64,000 nucleotides of DNA, from NCBI RefSeq assembly GCF_013035425.1, contig NZ_WQHX01000002.1, forward strand, positions 248,001 to 312,000, written 5' to 3'. Origin of the DNA: Ruegeria arenilitoris. Its GTDB lineage: Bacteria > Pseudomonadota > Alphaproteobacteria > Rhodobacterales > Rhodobacteraceae. The position numbers and the translations under genes are program-made. Under the pieces are notes generated by a model. That model had not been told where the DNA came from. It made no database searches and saw only the letters and a program-made list of their open reading frames with translations. Shown here piece by piece: positions 27,746 through 37,404 of this stretch (positions are counted from its first letter, which is position 1; every line of letters begins with the position of its first letter).

Positions 27746-29122
27746 CTATCCTGCCGAGGCTGCGACAGTGCGGATAGAGCGCAGCCAAAACCGTGCCATA
27801 AGCAAAACCGCGGCACATGCCAGCCCAAGCACAAGACCCAGCCATATTCCAATACCATCCATCCCTTGAACGAATCCAAAATAATAGGACGAGGGGATAC
27901 CCACAGCCCAGTAACTGAGCGCGGCCATTATCATAGGGATTTTCGCATCCTGTAGTCCGCGTAACAGACCCAACGCGATCACCTGTGCACCGTCCACCAA
28001 CTGGAATAAAGCAGCCATTGCCAAAAGACCCGAACCGATCGCCACAATCTGTGTGCGCTGCGGGTTATCTGGTTCCATGAACAAGGAAATAAGCGGCTCG
28101 GCGCAGGTCAAAAATAGGATAATCGTCAGGATAGACACGGCCAATGACATTACCGTCACAGCAATTGCACCTCTTTCCAGATGTGCCCGGTCACGACGAC
28201 CCAAAGCGTTGCCGGCTCGGATCGTAGCCGCGTTAGAAAGCCCCAAATGGATCATGAACGTAGCCGAGGCGAGATTTAGCGCGATGCCGTGAGCGGCCAA
28301 CGGAACCTTACCTATCCACCCCATCATAAAGGCAGAAGTCGCAAACAATGAAACTTCGGCCAAAAGCGTCAGGCCGATGGGTACACCCAGTTTCAGAACA
28401 CTTGCGAACATCTCCCAATCAGGACGCCAAAACCTTTGAAACAAGCTGTGTTCGGGCAATACGCTTACCGCGTAGATTACCACACAAAGCAGCGAAACAA
28501 TTTGCGTTACGACTGAGGCAATTGCAGCACCCATGACACCCAGTTCCGGCGCGCCCCAATAACCAAAAATCAACGCGTAATTAGTAACAGCGTTCACCAA
28601 TGCTGCTGCGACGGTTATCCAAAGAACGATCTGAGTACGCTCGAGTGCGGCGAGGTACGATTTCAAAACCATCACTAGTAGAGCGGGAATTATTCCCCAC
28701 CCTGCCACACGCAAATATTCCGAAGCGGTTTGTGCCACCTGTGGCTCTTGCTTCAGGGCTACAAGAATCGGGTGAGACCACCAAAGCAATGGCATCGTCA
28801 GTGCTGCGTAAACAAGGGAAAGCCAAAGTCCCATGCGGGTTGAGCGACGAATACTAGTTTCATTTTCTTCCGCCGCAGCAGTTGCCACCATTGGCATGAC
28901 CGCCAAACCGAACCCGGCACCGAATAAAAAAAGCACAAAGAAATAGCTGCTAGCCAGGGTCACAGCAGCCAAAGCCTCGACCCCATACCACCCCAACATA
29001 ACAGTGTCTGTAAGTCCTATGGCGAATTGGGCCAGGTGCCCGCCAACCAACGGCAAACCCAAAATGGCAATGGCTCGGAAATGGCCGGGATATGTCATGG
29101 TCTTGTTCATCGTCTCAGCCAT
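27746..29122 (-). CDS. MATE family efflux transporter
   Basis: A 458-residue MATE antiporter with about 12 transmembrane helices. The N-terminal signature is LGLPLVGGHLAQFAIGLTDT followed by VMLGWYGVEALAAV, as in NorM/YdhE. Such proteins export cationic drugs or metabolites with Na+ or H+ exchange. I use the ATG at 29122; another ATG four codons later is possible and ribosome sites are weak. Monocistronic. Confidence 0.9.
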   Translation of the reverse strand: MAETMNKTMTYPGHFRAIAILGLPLVGGHLAQFAIGLTDTVMLGWYGVEALAAVTLASSYFFVLFLFGAGFGLAVMPMVATAAAEENETSIRRSTRMGLWLSLVYAALTMPLLWWSHPILVALKQEPQVAQTASEYLRVAGWGIIPALLVMVLKSYLAALERTQIVLWITVAAALVNAVTNYALIFGYWGAPELGVMGAAIASVVTQIVSLLCVVIYAVSVLPEHSLFQRFWRPDWEMFASVLKLGVPIGLTLLAEVSLFATSAFMMGWIGKVPLAAHGIALNLASATFMIHLGLSNAATIRAGNALGRRDRAHLERGAIAVTVMSLAVSILTIILFLTCAEPLISLFMEPDNPQRTQIVAIGSGLLAMAALFQLVDGAQVIALGLLRGLQDAKIPMIMAALSYWAVGIPSSYYFGFVQGMDGIGIWLGLVLGLACAAVLLMARFWLRSIRTVAASAG

Positions 29123-29307
29123 ATTCCCGGCCAAACCGCGGGACAAGAGCAGATCGATTAAATTTCAATTTGAGACTACGTTATTGCAAAGTTTCACAGG
29201 CAGCATGTTTTTCCCGAACCTGTTTTGTCGCTTGATTGCACCAAGTTGATTTACTCTAACATCACGAAATAACGTCGGAACCGCGACACAGTATTTGAAA
29301 GCCAACA

Positions 29308-30180
29308 ATGGACAGCAGATTCGTCGATCTGAACGGACGGCCATTTTTTGTCAGAACTTGGGGAAGCGAAGACAATCCTCCGCTACTAATGCTGCACGGA
29401 TTTCCAGAATACGGCGGTGCCTGGTCTGATCTTGCCCCGTTTCTGGCCGATAGGTTTTATTGCATTGCTCCTGATCAACGCGGATATGGACAAAGCTGGG
29501 CACCCGACGGCGTAGAAAACTATACACTTTCACATCTTGTCGCGGATATGGCGGCTTTGATTTCGACCCTCAAATCACCAGTAAATGTTCTGGGCCATGA
29601 TTGGGGGGCTTCAGTCGCCTACGGCCTTGCAATGTTCAGGGGTCAACTGGTGGATCGCCTAATAGTAGCGAATGGGGTTCACCCAGCGCCATTTCAACGC
29701 GCATTAGCAGCTGGCAAGGCGCAAACGCGAGCATCTCAATACATCAATCGATTGCGGGCTCCCGACGCCGCCGCTGCGCTGTCAGAGGATAATTTTTCTA
29801 AACTCGAACATTTCTTTCGTCACGGCATGGGATTGGATTGGCTCACTGAAGATCGAATGGTCAAATACCGCGATGAATGGGCTCGACCAGGTCGACTTGA
29901 TGCTATGTTGAACTGGTACCGTGCTTCGCCTCTTGTTGTTGCAAAGCCGGGAAAGCCGCAGACCGATATACCGGAATTGCCAATTAACCGCCTGCAAGTT
30001 CCTTGCCCACATCTTTTGCTCTGGGGGGACGAGGACATAGCCCTGCTACCCGAATCAACTGAAGGGCTGGAAACTTTTGCGCCAAACCTTACTCGCGTCT
30101 CAATTCCCGGCACAGACCATTGGCTTCACCACGAAAAACCAGATTTGGTCGCAAATGAGATTTTTAACTGGCTGAAGTAA
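29308..30180 (+). CDS. Alpha/beta hydrolase, epoxide hydrolase/dehalogenase type
   Basis: A 290-residue alpha/beta hydrolase. HGFPEYGGAW forms the oxyanion region and the nucleophile elbow is LGHDWGAS, with Asp rather than Ser as nucleophile, which assigns it to the epoxide hydrolase/haloalkane- or haloacetate-dehalogenase branch. The catalytic His is in PGTDHWLHHEKP. The substrate cannot be chosen from sequence. No ribosome site is evident before the ATG. Confidence 0.82.
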   Translation: MDSRFVDLNGRPFFVRTWGSEDNPPLLMLHGFPEYGGAWSDLAPFLADRFYCIAPDQRGYGQSWAPDGVENYTLSHLVADMAALISTLKSPVNVLGHDWGASVAYGLAMFRGQLVDRLIVANGVHPAPFQRALAAGKAQTRASQYINRLRAPDAAAALSEDNFSKLEHFFRHGMGLDWLTEDRMVKYRDEWARPGRLDAMLNWYRASPLVVAKPGKPQTDIPELPINRLQVPCPHLLLWGDEDIALLPESTEGLETFAPNLTRVSIPGTDHWLHHEKPDLVANEIFNWLK

Positions 30181-30205
30181 ATTTTGAGCCAACAAAACGA
30201 GATGC

Positions 30206-30814
30206 TCAGCGGTGACCCCAGTCTTCCGGGTTATCGGAGTTGTTCGGGGACAGCCCCAACACGTCCCCTTCGGTCGAACATCCCAAACCCAATACCGTGC
30301 GATTGGCATAGGCGAAATAAGCGCAAACCTGATTGATCTCAAGAATTTCGCCATCATCCCAACCAACTTTGCGCAGAGCGTCGACGTCTGCCTCGGTCAT
30401 TCCAGCTGGATCTGTTGTCAACTTGCGCGCATATTTCATAGCCTTGACCTGCGCCGTGTCTATCGGTGCCTGCTCGGGCTCACCGGCCTCAATCGCAATC
30501 CGAATTTCGCGAACGCGAGGGTCGTCCGCTAGCAGACGTCGAAGCCCGTTAAAATGGTGTTCGACGCAATAGGAACAGCAGTTGAGCGAACTCACCCAAA
30601 CACCGAGAACCTCAAGAAACCATTTGGGCACCCTATTGCCAGAATGATGCAAGACTGACTTGTAAATAGCCATATGACCTTCCATCGAGTGCGGCCGAAG
30701 GCTGTGCGCCATCATGATATTGTCGACATTGTTGTCAGGGCCAGTGATACGGTCGTACAGTTTCTTAAGTTTGCCTGTTGCCCTGTCAAAAGGAATGGTT
30801 TCTATCCAAGTCAA
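30206..30814 (-). CDS. AhpD-like peroxidase-related protein
   Basis: A 202-residue carboxymuconolactone decarboxylase/AhpD-fold protein of the peroxidase-related type. The redox motif is NCCSYCVEHHFNGL (CSYC plus His). A C-terminal extension follows the fold (GWDDGEILEINQVCAYFAYANRT). It probably reduces peroxides with a thiol partner. The start is a TTG at 30814 with AAAGGA upstream; no ATG before residue 34 would keep the N-terminus. Confidence 0.82.
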   Translation of the reverse strand: MTWIETIPFDRATGKLKKLYDRITGPDNNVDNIMMAHSLRPHSMEGHMAIYKSVLHHSGNRVPKWFLEVLGVWVSSLNCCSYCVEHHFNGLRRLLADDPRVREIRIAIEAGEPEQAPIDTAQVKAMKYARKLTTDPAGMTEADVDALRKVGWDDGEILEINQVCAYFAYANRTVLGLGCSTEGDVLGLSPNNSDNPEDWGHR

Positions 30815-30945
30815 TCTATGTCCTTTCTTTCCCAGCGCCTGCTTTGAGAAAACACTACTGCGCCCCGAAGATTCAGCGACAATAAAATCTCTGAAATTCT
30901 GCTTTTACAATAGGTTATCTACTGGTTCGCAGGATCGCAAAGCAA

Positions 30946-31764
30946 CTAGGCCCCATGTTTGTGACACACGAATGTCGTAGCAGACAGCGGCATCTTCATA
31001 TCCGTTGCACCAAAACTGCGGTGTATCGAAGCCAGCATTTTCTTGGCTACTTCTTCGGGTGAAACGCGACCCCGTTCCTTTATCTCATCGATCAGTGGAT
31101 TGCCAAACACCAAGGCCTGGGCAAAAGATTCCGGATCCTTTATGAGCTTTTCCAATCGGATTGTCTCATATTCGACTTCTGGCCATCCTGCGTTCGTCAG
31201 GTCCGCCAATACCACTTTCGGATCGCCGTAGTGAAATGGTACTGTGTAGAACCCCGGCGGATCATCGGGGAAAAAGCTCGCCGCTACATCATTTGCCATT
31301 TTAGAGAAGGGGTTCTCCTCCATTGGACTCCAAACGTTGAAAACATAGCGGCCGCCGGGTTTCACAACCCTCAGGGCTTCGCGAAACGAGGCAACCTTGT
31401 CTGGAAAGAACATTACGCCAAACTGACAGACCACGAGGTCGAAACTTGCGCTTTCAACTGGCAAATCCATAGCATTTGCCACTAAAAATTTTACGCTTTC
31501 TCCCGCGCCAAACTTCGCTTTTGCTACGTCCAGCATCGGTCCATTAAGGTCGGTAACAACCAAGGAGCATTCGTTAGACAAGCTGTCTCGCAGCTTTCGG
31601 CTGACGATGCCGGTTCCCGCCGCCAGTTCGATCGCGGATAGTACTGTTTCGTTGCAACACGCTTCGACAAGGTGATTGGCATAATCCTCAAAAATATTTG
31701 GACCCAGACCCTTGTCGTAGTGATTAGGTATATCACCAATGAATCCAGAAGCGTTCGTACTCAT
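30946..31764 (-). CDS. Class I SAM-dependent methyltransferase
   Basis: A 272-residue UbiE-like methyltransferase. Motif I is AIELAAGTGIVSRKL, the acidic end of strand 2 is LVVTDLNGPMLDVAK, and DLVVCQFGVMFFPDK is the motif IV region. GGAGA precedes the ATG at 31764. Substrate unknown. It is divergent from parE. Confidence 0.82.
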   Translation of the reverse strand: MSTNASGFIGDIPNHYDKGLGPNIFEDYANHLVEACCNETVLSAIELAAGTGIVSRKLRDSLSNECSLVVTDLNGPMLDVAKAKFGAGESVKFLVANAMDLPVESASFDLVVCQFGVMFFPDKVASFREALRVVKPGGRYVFNVWSPMEENPFSKMANDVAASFFPDDPPGFYTVPFHYGDPKVVLADLTNAGWPEVEYETIRLEKLIKDPESFAQALVFGNPLIDEIKERGRVSPEEVAKKMLASIHRSFGATDMKMPLSATTFVCHKHGA

Positions 31765-31936
31765 GTGAAGTCTCCGATGCAATCAAGGTGAAGTGTTCCT
31801 TCCAAGCTATCAGGAAACGACCCATAGGTCGAAAATGATGTTTTGCGGTTACAAATCCACAACACCTCGCGCCCCCCTTCCCCCAGACCACATCACCTGC
31901 CATAATGTGGGAAACAAATAAGTAAGAGCAGCACCC

Positions 31937-33895
31937 ATGCCAGACGATCTGTTGACGCCCGAAGCCACTGCCGCCTATGACGCCTCTTCGATTGAAGTCC
32001 TTGAGGGACTTGAACCGGTACGCAAACGTCCTGGCATGTATATCGGCGGCACGGATGAACGTGCGCTGCACCACATGGTCGCTGAAATCCTCGACAATTC
32101 GATGGACGAAGCCGTGGCGGGACACGCCAACAGGATCGAAGTAGAGCTGCATGAGGATTACGCACTGACTGTTCGCGACAATGGTCGGGGGATACCGATA
32201 GATCCGCATCCAAAGTTCCCTGACAAGTCAGCATTGGAAGTAATCCTTTGCACTTTGCACGCGGGCGGTAAATTCTCAGGCAAAGCGTACCAAACGTCAG
32301 GCGGTTTGCACGGGGTTGGCGCATCTGTGGTCAATGCTTTGTCCGACTCGATGGTTGTTCAGGTGGCTCGCGACAAACAATTGTTCGAGCAGAGATTTTC
32401 GCGAGGCGTCCCTCTGGGCCCGGTCGAAAAACTTGGGGCCGCCCCAAACCGGCGCGGTACAACTGTGACCTTCCACGCGGACGAAGAAATCTTTGGGCAT
32501 CACAGGTTCAAACCTGCGCGTCTTTTCAAATCCATACGTTCCAAAGCCTATCTGTTTTCGGGCGTGGAAATCCGTTGGAAATCAGCTATCGACGATGGCG
32601 AAACCCCCACCGAGGCAAGCTTTCACTTCCCTGGCGGCCTGTCGGACTATTTGAACGAGACGATGAACGGATCGTCCACTTATGCCGATCAGCCGTTTGC
32701 CGGAACCGTGGATTTTCAGGAAAAGTTCGGCGCCCCCGGCAAGGTCGAGTGGGCAATCAACTGGACACCCTCGCGCGATGGGTTCATCCAGTCCTATTGT
32801 AATACTGTCCCAACACCCGAAGGCGGTACGCACGTAGCGGGTTTCTGGGCGGCGATCCTTAAGGGTATTAAGGCGTACGGTGAACTGATCAACAACAAGA
32901 AAGCTGGTCAAATCACGCGCGATGACTTGATCACCGGTGGTTGCGCTTTGGTCAGCTGTTTCATCCGAGAACCGGAATTTGTGGGCCAGACCAAAGACCG
33001 TCTAGCGACGGTCGAGGCGCAGCGGCTTGTTGAAAACTCGGTTCGTGACCATTTCGACAACTGGCTGGCTGCCGATACGAAATCCGCCGGATCGATTCTC
33101 GACTTTCTCATCCTTCGGGCCGAAGAACGCCTTCGACGCCGTCAGGAAAAGGAAACCGCCCGCAAATCCGCCACTAAGAAACTTCGCCTGCCAGGCAAGC
33201 TGGTGGATTGTTCTTCGCAGACCCGCGACGGTACGGAATTGTTCATTGTCGAAGGCGACTCGGCTGGCGGCTCGGCCAAAATGGGACGCGACCGCAAAAC
33301 TCAGGCCCTGCTACCGTTACGCGGGAAGATTCTGAACGTGCTGGGCGCGGCCAGTTCGAAACTGGGCACAAATGCCGAGATCAATGACCTGACGCAGGCG
33401 TTGGGCGTGGGTCTTGGCACCCGTTTCAATGTCGATGACCTGCGCTATGACAAGATTATCATCATGACAGACGCGGATGTGGACGGGGCGCATATCGCCT
33501 CTCTGCTGATGACGTTCTTCTTCACCCAGATGCGCCCGATGATCGATGCAGGCCACCTGTACCTTGCCTGCCCGCCCCTTTACCGCCTGACCCAAGGCGC
33601 GAAACGCGTCTATTGCCTGGACGAGGCCGAGCGTGACGAGTGGATGGAAAAAGGTCTGGGCGGCAAGGGCAAGATTGATGTATCCCGCTTCAAAGGTCTG
33701 GGTGAGATGGATGCGAAGGACCTGAAGGAAACCACGATGGACCCCAAATCCCGGAAATTGATCCGGGTCACCATAGATGAGGACGAACCCGGCGAGACCG
33801 GAGACCTTGTCGAACGCCTGATGGGCAAAAAACCCGAACTGCGGTTCCAATACATTCAGGAGAACGCGCGGTTTGTGGAAGAGTTGGATGTTTGA
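31937..33895 (+). CDS. parE: DNA topoisomerase IV subunit B
   Basis: A 652-residue type IIA topoisomerase B subunit; the length matches ParE rather than the longer alphaproteobacterial GyrB. The GHKL ATPase shows LEPVRKRPGMYIG, EILDNSMDEA, and NGRGIPID. The TOPRIM domain has LFIVEGDSAGGSAKMGRDR and IIIMTDADVDGAHI. With ParC it decatenates chromosomes. The nuclease gene begins nine bases after its stop. Confidence 0.95.
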   Translation: MPDDLLTPEATAAYDASSIEVLEGLEPVRKRPGMYIGGTDERALHHMVAEILDNSMDEAVAGHANRIEVELHEDYALTVRDNGRGIPIDPHPKFPDKSALEVILCTLHAGGKFSGKAYQTSGGLHGVGASVVNALSDSMVVQVARDKQLFEQRFSRGVPLGPVEKLGAAPNRRGTTVTFHADEEIFGHHRFKPARLFKSIRSKAYLFSGVEIRWKSAIDDGETPTEASFHFPGGLSDYLNETMNGSSTYADQPFAGTVDFQEKFGAPGKVEWAINWTPSRDGFIQSYCNTVPTPEGGTHVAGFWAAILKGIKAYGELINNKKAGQITRDDLITGGCALVSCFIREPEFVGQTKDRLATVEAQRLVENSVRDHFDNWLAADTKSAGSILDFLILRAEERLRRRQEKETARKSATKKLRLPGKLVDCSSQTRDGTELFIVEGDSAGGSAKMGRDRKTQALLPLRGKILNVLGAASSKLGTNAEINDLTQALGVGLGTRFNVDDLRYDKIIIMTDADVDGAHIASLLMTFFFTQMRPMIDAGHLYLACPPLYRLTQGAKRVYCLDEAERDEWMEKGLGGKGKIDVSRFKGLGEMDAKDLKETTMDPKSRKLIRVTIDEDEPGETGDLVERLMGKKPELRFQYIQENARFVEELDV

Positions 33896-33904
33896 GTAAT
33901 CTAA

Positions 33905-34882
33905 ATGCTTCATGAATATTTGTCGCGACTTGCACGTGATTACGTCTTTGAACGAGCAAAAATTTTTTCAGGAAGTGAATTCGGAAACTTCGTTAGACAC
34001 GACATAGCAATAGAAGCCAAAAAGCGCCTTTTGTTTTTGCCTTACGAACTCGAGGTAAAAGCGAGTGTCGGCCAATCTCGTTGGGCTTCGGTGCCTTGGC
34101 TAGCATTCTTCGATCCACTCATCACGGAAACTGCAACACGCGGATTCTATTTCGTTTACTTAATTAATGCACACACCGAAGAGATCGTGCTTTCGCTCAA
34201 TCAGGGCACAACAGAGGTTTACCGAGAATTCGGAGAAAACGACAAAGGACGGAAAATTCTGGCTCGTCGAGCTGTCGACTTGACCGAGCGGGTTTCTGAT
34301 TTTTCTGAAAGATTTTCCACCGATCCTATTGATCTCGGCTCGAGTGAAAAACTTCCAGCAGGGTATGTTGCAGGACATGCGTTCGGAAGGGTTTATCAGG
34401 CAGATACACTTGATGCCCAGCAATTCTATGAAGATTTTGAAATAATGCTAGCGGCCTACAAGGCTCTCGTAGACCGAGGAGGCAGAACGCCTGTTGACAC
34501 CATGATGGAGGAAGCCGGGACTACAAATATCCTCGAAACTAGGAAATATATTCTCTCAAGACGAATTGAACGCGCAAAAAATGTACGATCGCGCGTTTTG
34601 GAGCGTCGCGGACTAAAGTGCGAAGGCTGTGGTCTTGAGCCAATTGAACATTATCGCTACGAAGGTCCAATCGACAACATTCCGCTGGATGTACACCATA
34701 CAAATCCCATCAGAGAGCTATCAGAGGGTGAAACGCGCAGGTATCAAATTCCCGACGATTTCCTAGTGCTTTGTCCAACTTGTCATCGAATGATTCACAA
34801 ACAGAATGATGAAGCTGATATTGATTTACTCAAGCGCAGAGTAAGCTTTGTCCACGCCACAAAAATATCTCAGCAGGTCTAA
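33905..34882 (+). CDS. MrcB-N (DUF3578) / HNH endonuclease
   Basis: A 325-residue two-domain protein. The first about 170 residues resemble the MrcB-like N-terminal domain (DUF3578), with SVGQSRWASVPWLAFFD and GFYFVYLINAHTEEIVLSLNQG. The C-terminus is an HNH nuclease: CEGCG, the LDVHHTNPI motif and LCPTCHRMIHK give two Cys pairs and the catalytic His. Such proteins are type IV-like, modification-dependent restriction enzymes. No methylase or McrC partner adjoins it. Its base composition is visibly more A+T-rich than parE, suggesting horizontal acquisition. It starts nine bases after parE. Confidence 0.8.
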   Translation: MLHEYLSRLARDYVFERAKIFSGSEFGNFVRHDIAIEAKKRLLFLPYELEVKASVGQSRWASVPWLAFFDPLITETATRGFYFVYLINAHTEEIVLSLNQGTTEVYREFGENDKGRKILARRAVDLTERVSDFSERFSTDPIDLGSSEKLPAGYVAGHAFGRVYQADTLDAQQFYEDFEIMLAAYKALVDRGGRTPVDTMMEEAGTTNILETRKYILSRRIERAKNVRSRVLERRGLKCEGCGLEPIEHYRYEGPIDNIPLDVHHTNPIRELSEGETRRYQIPDDFLVLCPTCHRMIHKQNDEADIDLLKRRVSFVHATKISQQV

Positions 34883-35060
34883 CAGGCCACAAGAGAACCA
34901 CGTCGGGCACAAACCAATAAAACTCGCCAAACGCACCCTTGCCTAACCCGTTGATCTCCTTCACACTTACCCTCAAACCGTCAACCAAGAACGATATTTG
35001 AGGTTCCGAGCGTCCAAGACCCAAGTTGAACGACAACAAACTTTCGAACGGGAGGACGAC

Positions 35061-35342
35061 ATGAAGACATTGACCCTTGGGCTGGCCCTGACCCTGCTGG
35101 CCTCGCATGCATCGGCGCAACAGATGCTGAGCACCGCTTCACCCATTCCAGACGGTGCCGAGACGCGGTTTTGCTATTACGATGGTATGGCCTATTCACC
35201 AGATTCATTTATCCTGCTTGTGGGCGATAACACCGTGACCTCTACCGTCAGCAAGATTGAAGAGCGGTTGTTGCGGTGCCATCGCAACGATGACGGATCC
35301 CTCTCGTGGCGACCTCAGAGTACTTTCCAGTTGAATAAGTAA
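35061..35342 (+). CDS. Small exported protein (DUF1496-like)
   Basis: A 93-residue exported protein. The signal peptide is MKTLTLGLALTLLASHASA. The mature part has ETRFCYYDGMAYSPDSFI, which resembles DUF1496 (a Cys-Tyr-x-Gly-x-x-Tyr-Ser pattern), and a second Cys in ERLLRCHRND that could pair with the first. The start at 35061 is set by GGGAGG nine bases upstream. Function unknown. Confidence 0.55.
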   Translation: MKTLTLGLALTLLASHASAQQMLSTASPIPDGAETRFCYYDGMAYSPDSFILLVGDNTVTSTVSKIEERLLRCHRNDDGSLSWRPQSTFQLNK

Positions 35343-35362
35343 CCCGCTGAAAGGTGAGTATT

Positions 35363-36133
35363 TTAACCCACCTTGCTTTCAAGCCAATCCACAATTTGCC
35401 CGGCAGGTTTTTCCCAGCCGGGCTCCATAAACAGAAAATGCGCGTGGTTCTTTACGGGCAAGAAAGTGGCACGGTCTCCGTACAGTTTAGCTAGTGCACG
35501 ACAGGTATTAGGGTTCACTGCGCGATCCTCGGTCCCCGAAACGATCAGGACCGGGCAATCGACCTTTTCGATATCAACCTTCATCGCATGGTCGTCGTCA
35601 AACATCCAAAAAAACATCTCGAACATGACCCGCCCGCTTTCGGCACCTAACTGATCGAAGACCTCATGCTGCTGCGCTTCGGGCATCTTATTGAGAGCAA
35701 AGGGTGCCATCAGATCGAATTCAACGCGCATGGGCTGTTTCCAAAACGCCCCACCCTCCATCAGCGCCCGCGGAACTGCACGTTCGTCATCAGTTTCTGG
35801 CAAAGTGCCCCACGGCGCGTTGGGATTGATCAGTACGATTGCGCTGGCCAACCCGCGAGACGCCACCTGCTGCGCCACGACGCCTGCAATAGCATGGCCT
35901 AAAATAACCGGCTTGCTATCAAGCCCTTCCACGAATTGCGCGATATCATTTGAATAATCCATGACACTGGTATCAGTCAGTCCCGGATCAGGCGCGGCCT
36001 CTGGATTACCACCGTGATATCGCAGCGCCGGCGTATGGACAGTCCAACCCCGGTCGCGAAAAAAACCAGCGTAATCCGCCATACACCACGGTCCGGCAAA
36101 TGCACCGTGGATCAGAACAATCTCTTTCGCCAT
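35363..36133 (-). CDS. Alpha/beta hydrolase-fold protein lacking Ser nucleophile
   Basis: A 256-residue alpha/beta hydrolase-fold protein. The oxyanion region IHGAFAGPWC and a late Asp/His pair (SGTEDRAVNP, VKNHAHFLFM) are normal, but the nucleophile elbow reads LGHAIAGVVAQ where family members have GHSxGG. The codon is GCT (Ala), so hydrolysis by the usual mechanism is not expected. It is the last gene of the eight-gene operon beginning at 44058. It could be a lyase, a binding protein or inactive. GAGGGAG precedes the ATG. Confidence 0.78.
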   Translation of the reverse strand: MAKEIVLIHGAFAGPWCMADYAGFFRDRGWTVHTPALRYHGGNPEAAPDPGLTDTSVMDYSNDIAQFVEGLDSKPVILGHAIAGVVAQQVASRGLASAIVLINPNAPWGTLPETDDERAVPRALMEGGAFWKQPMRVEFDLMAPFALNKMPEAQQHEVFDQLGAESGRVMFEMFFWMFDDDHAMKVDIEKVDCPVLIVSGTEDRAVNPNTCRALAKLYGDRATFLPVKNHAHFLFMEPGWEKPAGQIVDWLESKVG

Positions 36134-36193
36134 GGAAAATGCTCCCTCGTTTCATAGCAGTATGAAAGGTGAGGGAGATGTTCCGCAAGAGCC

Positions 36194-37339
36194 TTAGAGC
36201 GCAGCTTTGAACAGAGCGGTCAGATTGGCCTCGGTCAGCTCAATCGGGTTGCCGCCACAAGACGGATCTATGATAGCCCCCCGCACTAATTCGGGGATAT
36301 CCGCCTCGGTCACGCCCAATTCTGACAGTCCGCGAGGTATGCCAAGGCTATCGTTAAAGTCCTGAACAAACTTACGAAATCCGTCGAAACCTCCGCCGAT
36401 GCCGAGGTAAGCTGCGGCGGCTTGGAAGCGATCCGCAATTGCCGTTGCGTTAAAATCCAGCACCGAAGGCATGCATACCGCATTGGTTGTGCCGTGGTGG
36501 GTGTTGAAAACCGCACCAATTGGGTGGCTCATCGCGTGGATTGCGCCAAGACCCTTCTGAAACGCTGTTGCGCCCATGGCTGCCGCGCTCATCATCTGTG
36601 CCCGGGCTTCGATGTCTGTTCCATCAGCATATGCGCGCGGCAAATAATCTTTGACAAGGCGCATACCTTCCAAAGCAATCCCCTGACTCATCGGGTGGTA
36701 GTGCGGGCTGGAAAACGCCTCGACACAATGGGCAAACGCATCCAGCCCAGTACCGGCGGTAATAAAGTTTGGCATACCTACCGTCAGTTCTGGATCGCAA
36801 ATTACTACCGTCGGTAAGACCTTGGGGTGGAAAATGATCTTCTTGGCATGGGATTGAGAGTTGGTAATAACACTGGCGCGACCTACTTCAGAGCCTGTTC
36901 CAGCGGTTGTCGGTACCGCGATAATTGGTGCGATTGCGTCGGCATCAGCGCGGGTCCACCAATCGCCGATGTCCTCGAAGTCCCAAACCGGACGTGTTTG
37001 ACCGGACATAAAAGCAACCATTTTGCCCAGATCCAGCCCAGATCCGCCCCCAAATGCGATCACACCGTCATGACCGCCTGCATTATAAGCAGCCACGCCT
37101 GCATGGAGGTTCTTTTCGTTGGGGTTCGGGTCCACATCGGCAAACAAACCGCGGCCCAGATCAGAGTCTTCTAAGATATCCAACGTTGACTGCGTTATCG
37201 GGAGGTCTGCCAGTCCTTTGTCGGTAACCAAAAGAGGATTTTTCATACCCGCCGCTGCACAAGCCTCTGGCAGCTCCCGGATACGGCCTGCCCCGAACTT
37301 GATCGTGGTCGGATAAGACCAGTTTCCAACAAGAGACAT
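36194..37339 (-). CDS. Iron-containing alcohol dehydrogenase
   Basis: A 381-residue group III (iron-activated) alcohol dehydrogenase. NAD binding is suggested by GGGSGLDLGK and PTTAGTGSEV. Metal ligands lie in GLDAFAHCVEAF, GLGAIHAMSHPIG and FNTHHGTTNAV. In the operon it lies between an aldehyde dehydrogenase and the odd hydrolase, so it probably oxidises a hydroxyl group of the imported, glutamylated amine to the aldehyde. Confidence 0.92.
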   Translation of the reverse strand: MSLVGNWSYPTTIKFGAGRIRELPEACAAAGMKNPLLVTDKGLADLPITQSTLDILEDSDLGRGLFADVDPNPNEKNLHAGVAAYNAGGHDGVIAFGGGSGLDLGKMVAFMSGQTRPVWDFEDIGDWWTRADADAIAPIIAVPTTAGTGSEVGRASVITNSQSHAKKIIFHPKVLPTVVICDPELTVGMPNFITAGTGLDAFAHCVEAFSSPHYHPMSQGIALEGMRLVKDYLPRAYADGTDIEARAQMMSAAAMGATAFQKGLGAIHAMSHPIGAVFNTHHGTTNAVCMPSVLDFNATAIADRFQAAAAYLGIGGGFDGFRKFVQDFNDSLGIPRGLSELGVTEADIPELVRGAIIDPSCGGNPIELTEANLTALFKAAL

Positions 37340-37404
37340 TTCTGTTTTCCTTTTTTGCTTTGCGGTGTCCTAAGAAATTGATTTTTCGATCTAAAATGGC
37401 GAAT

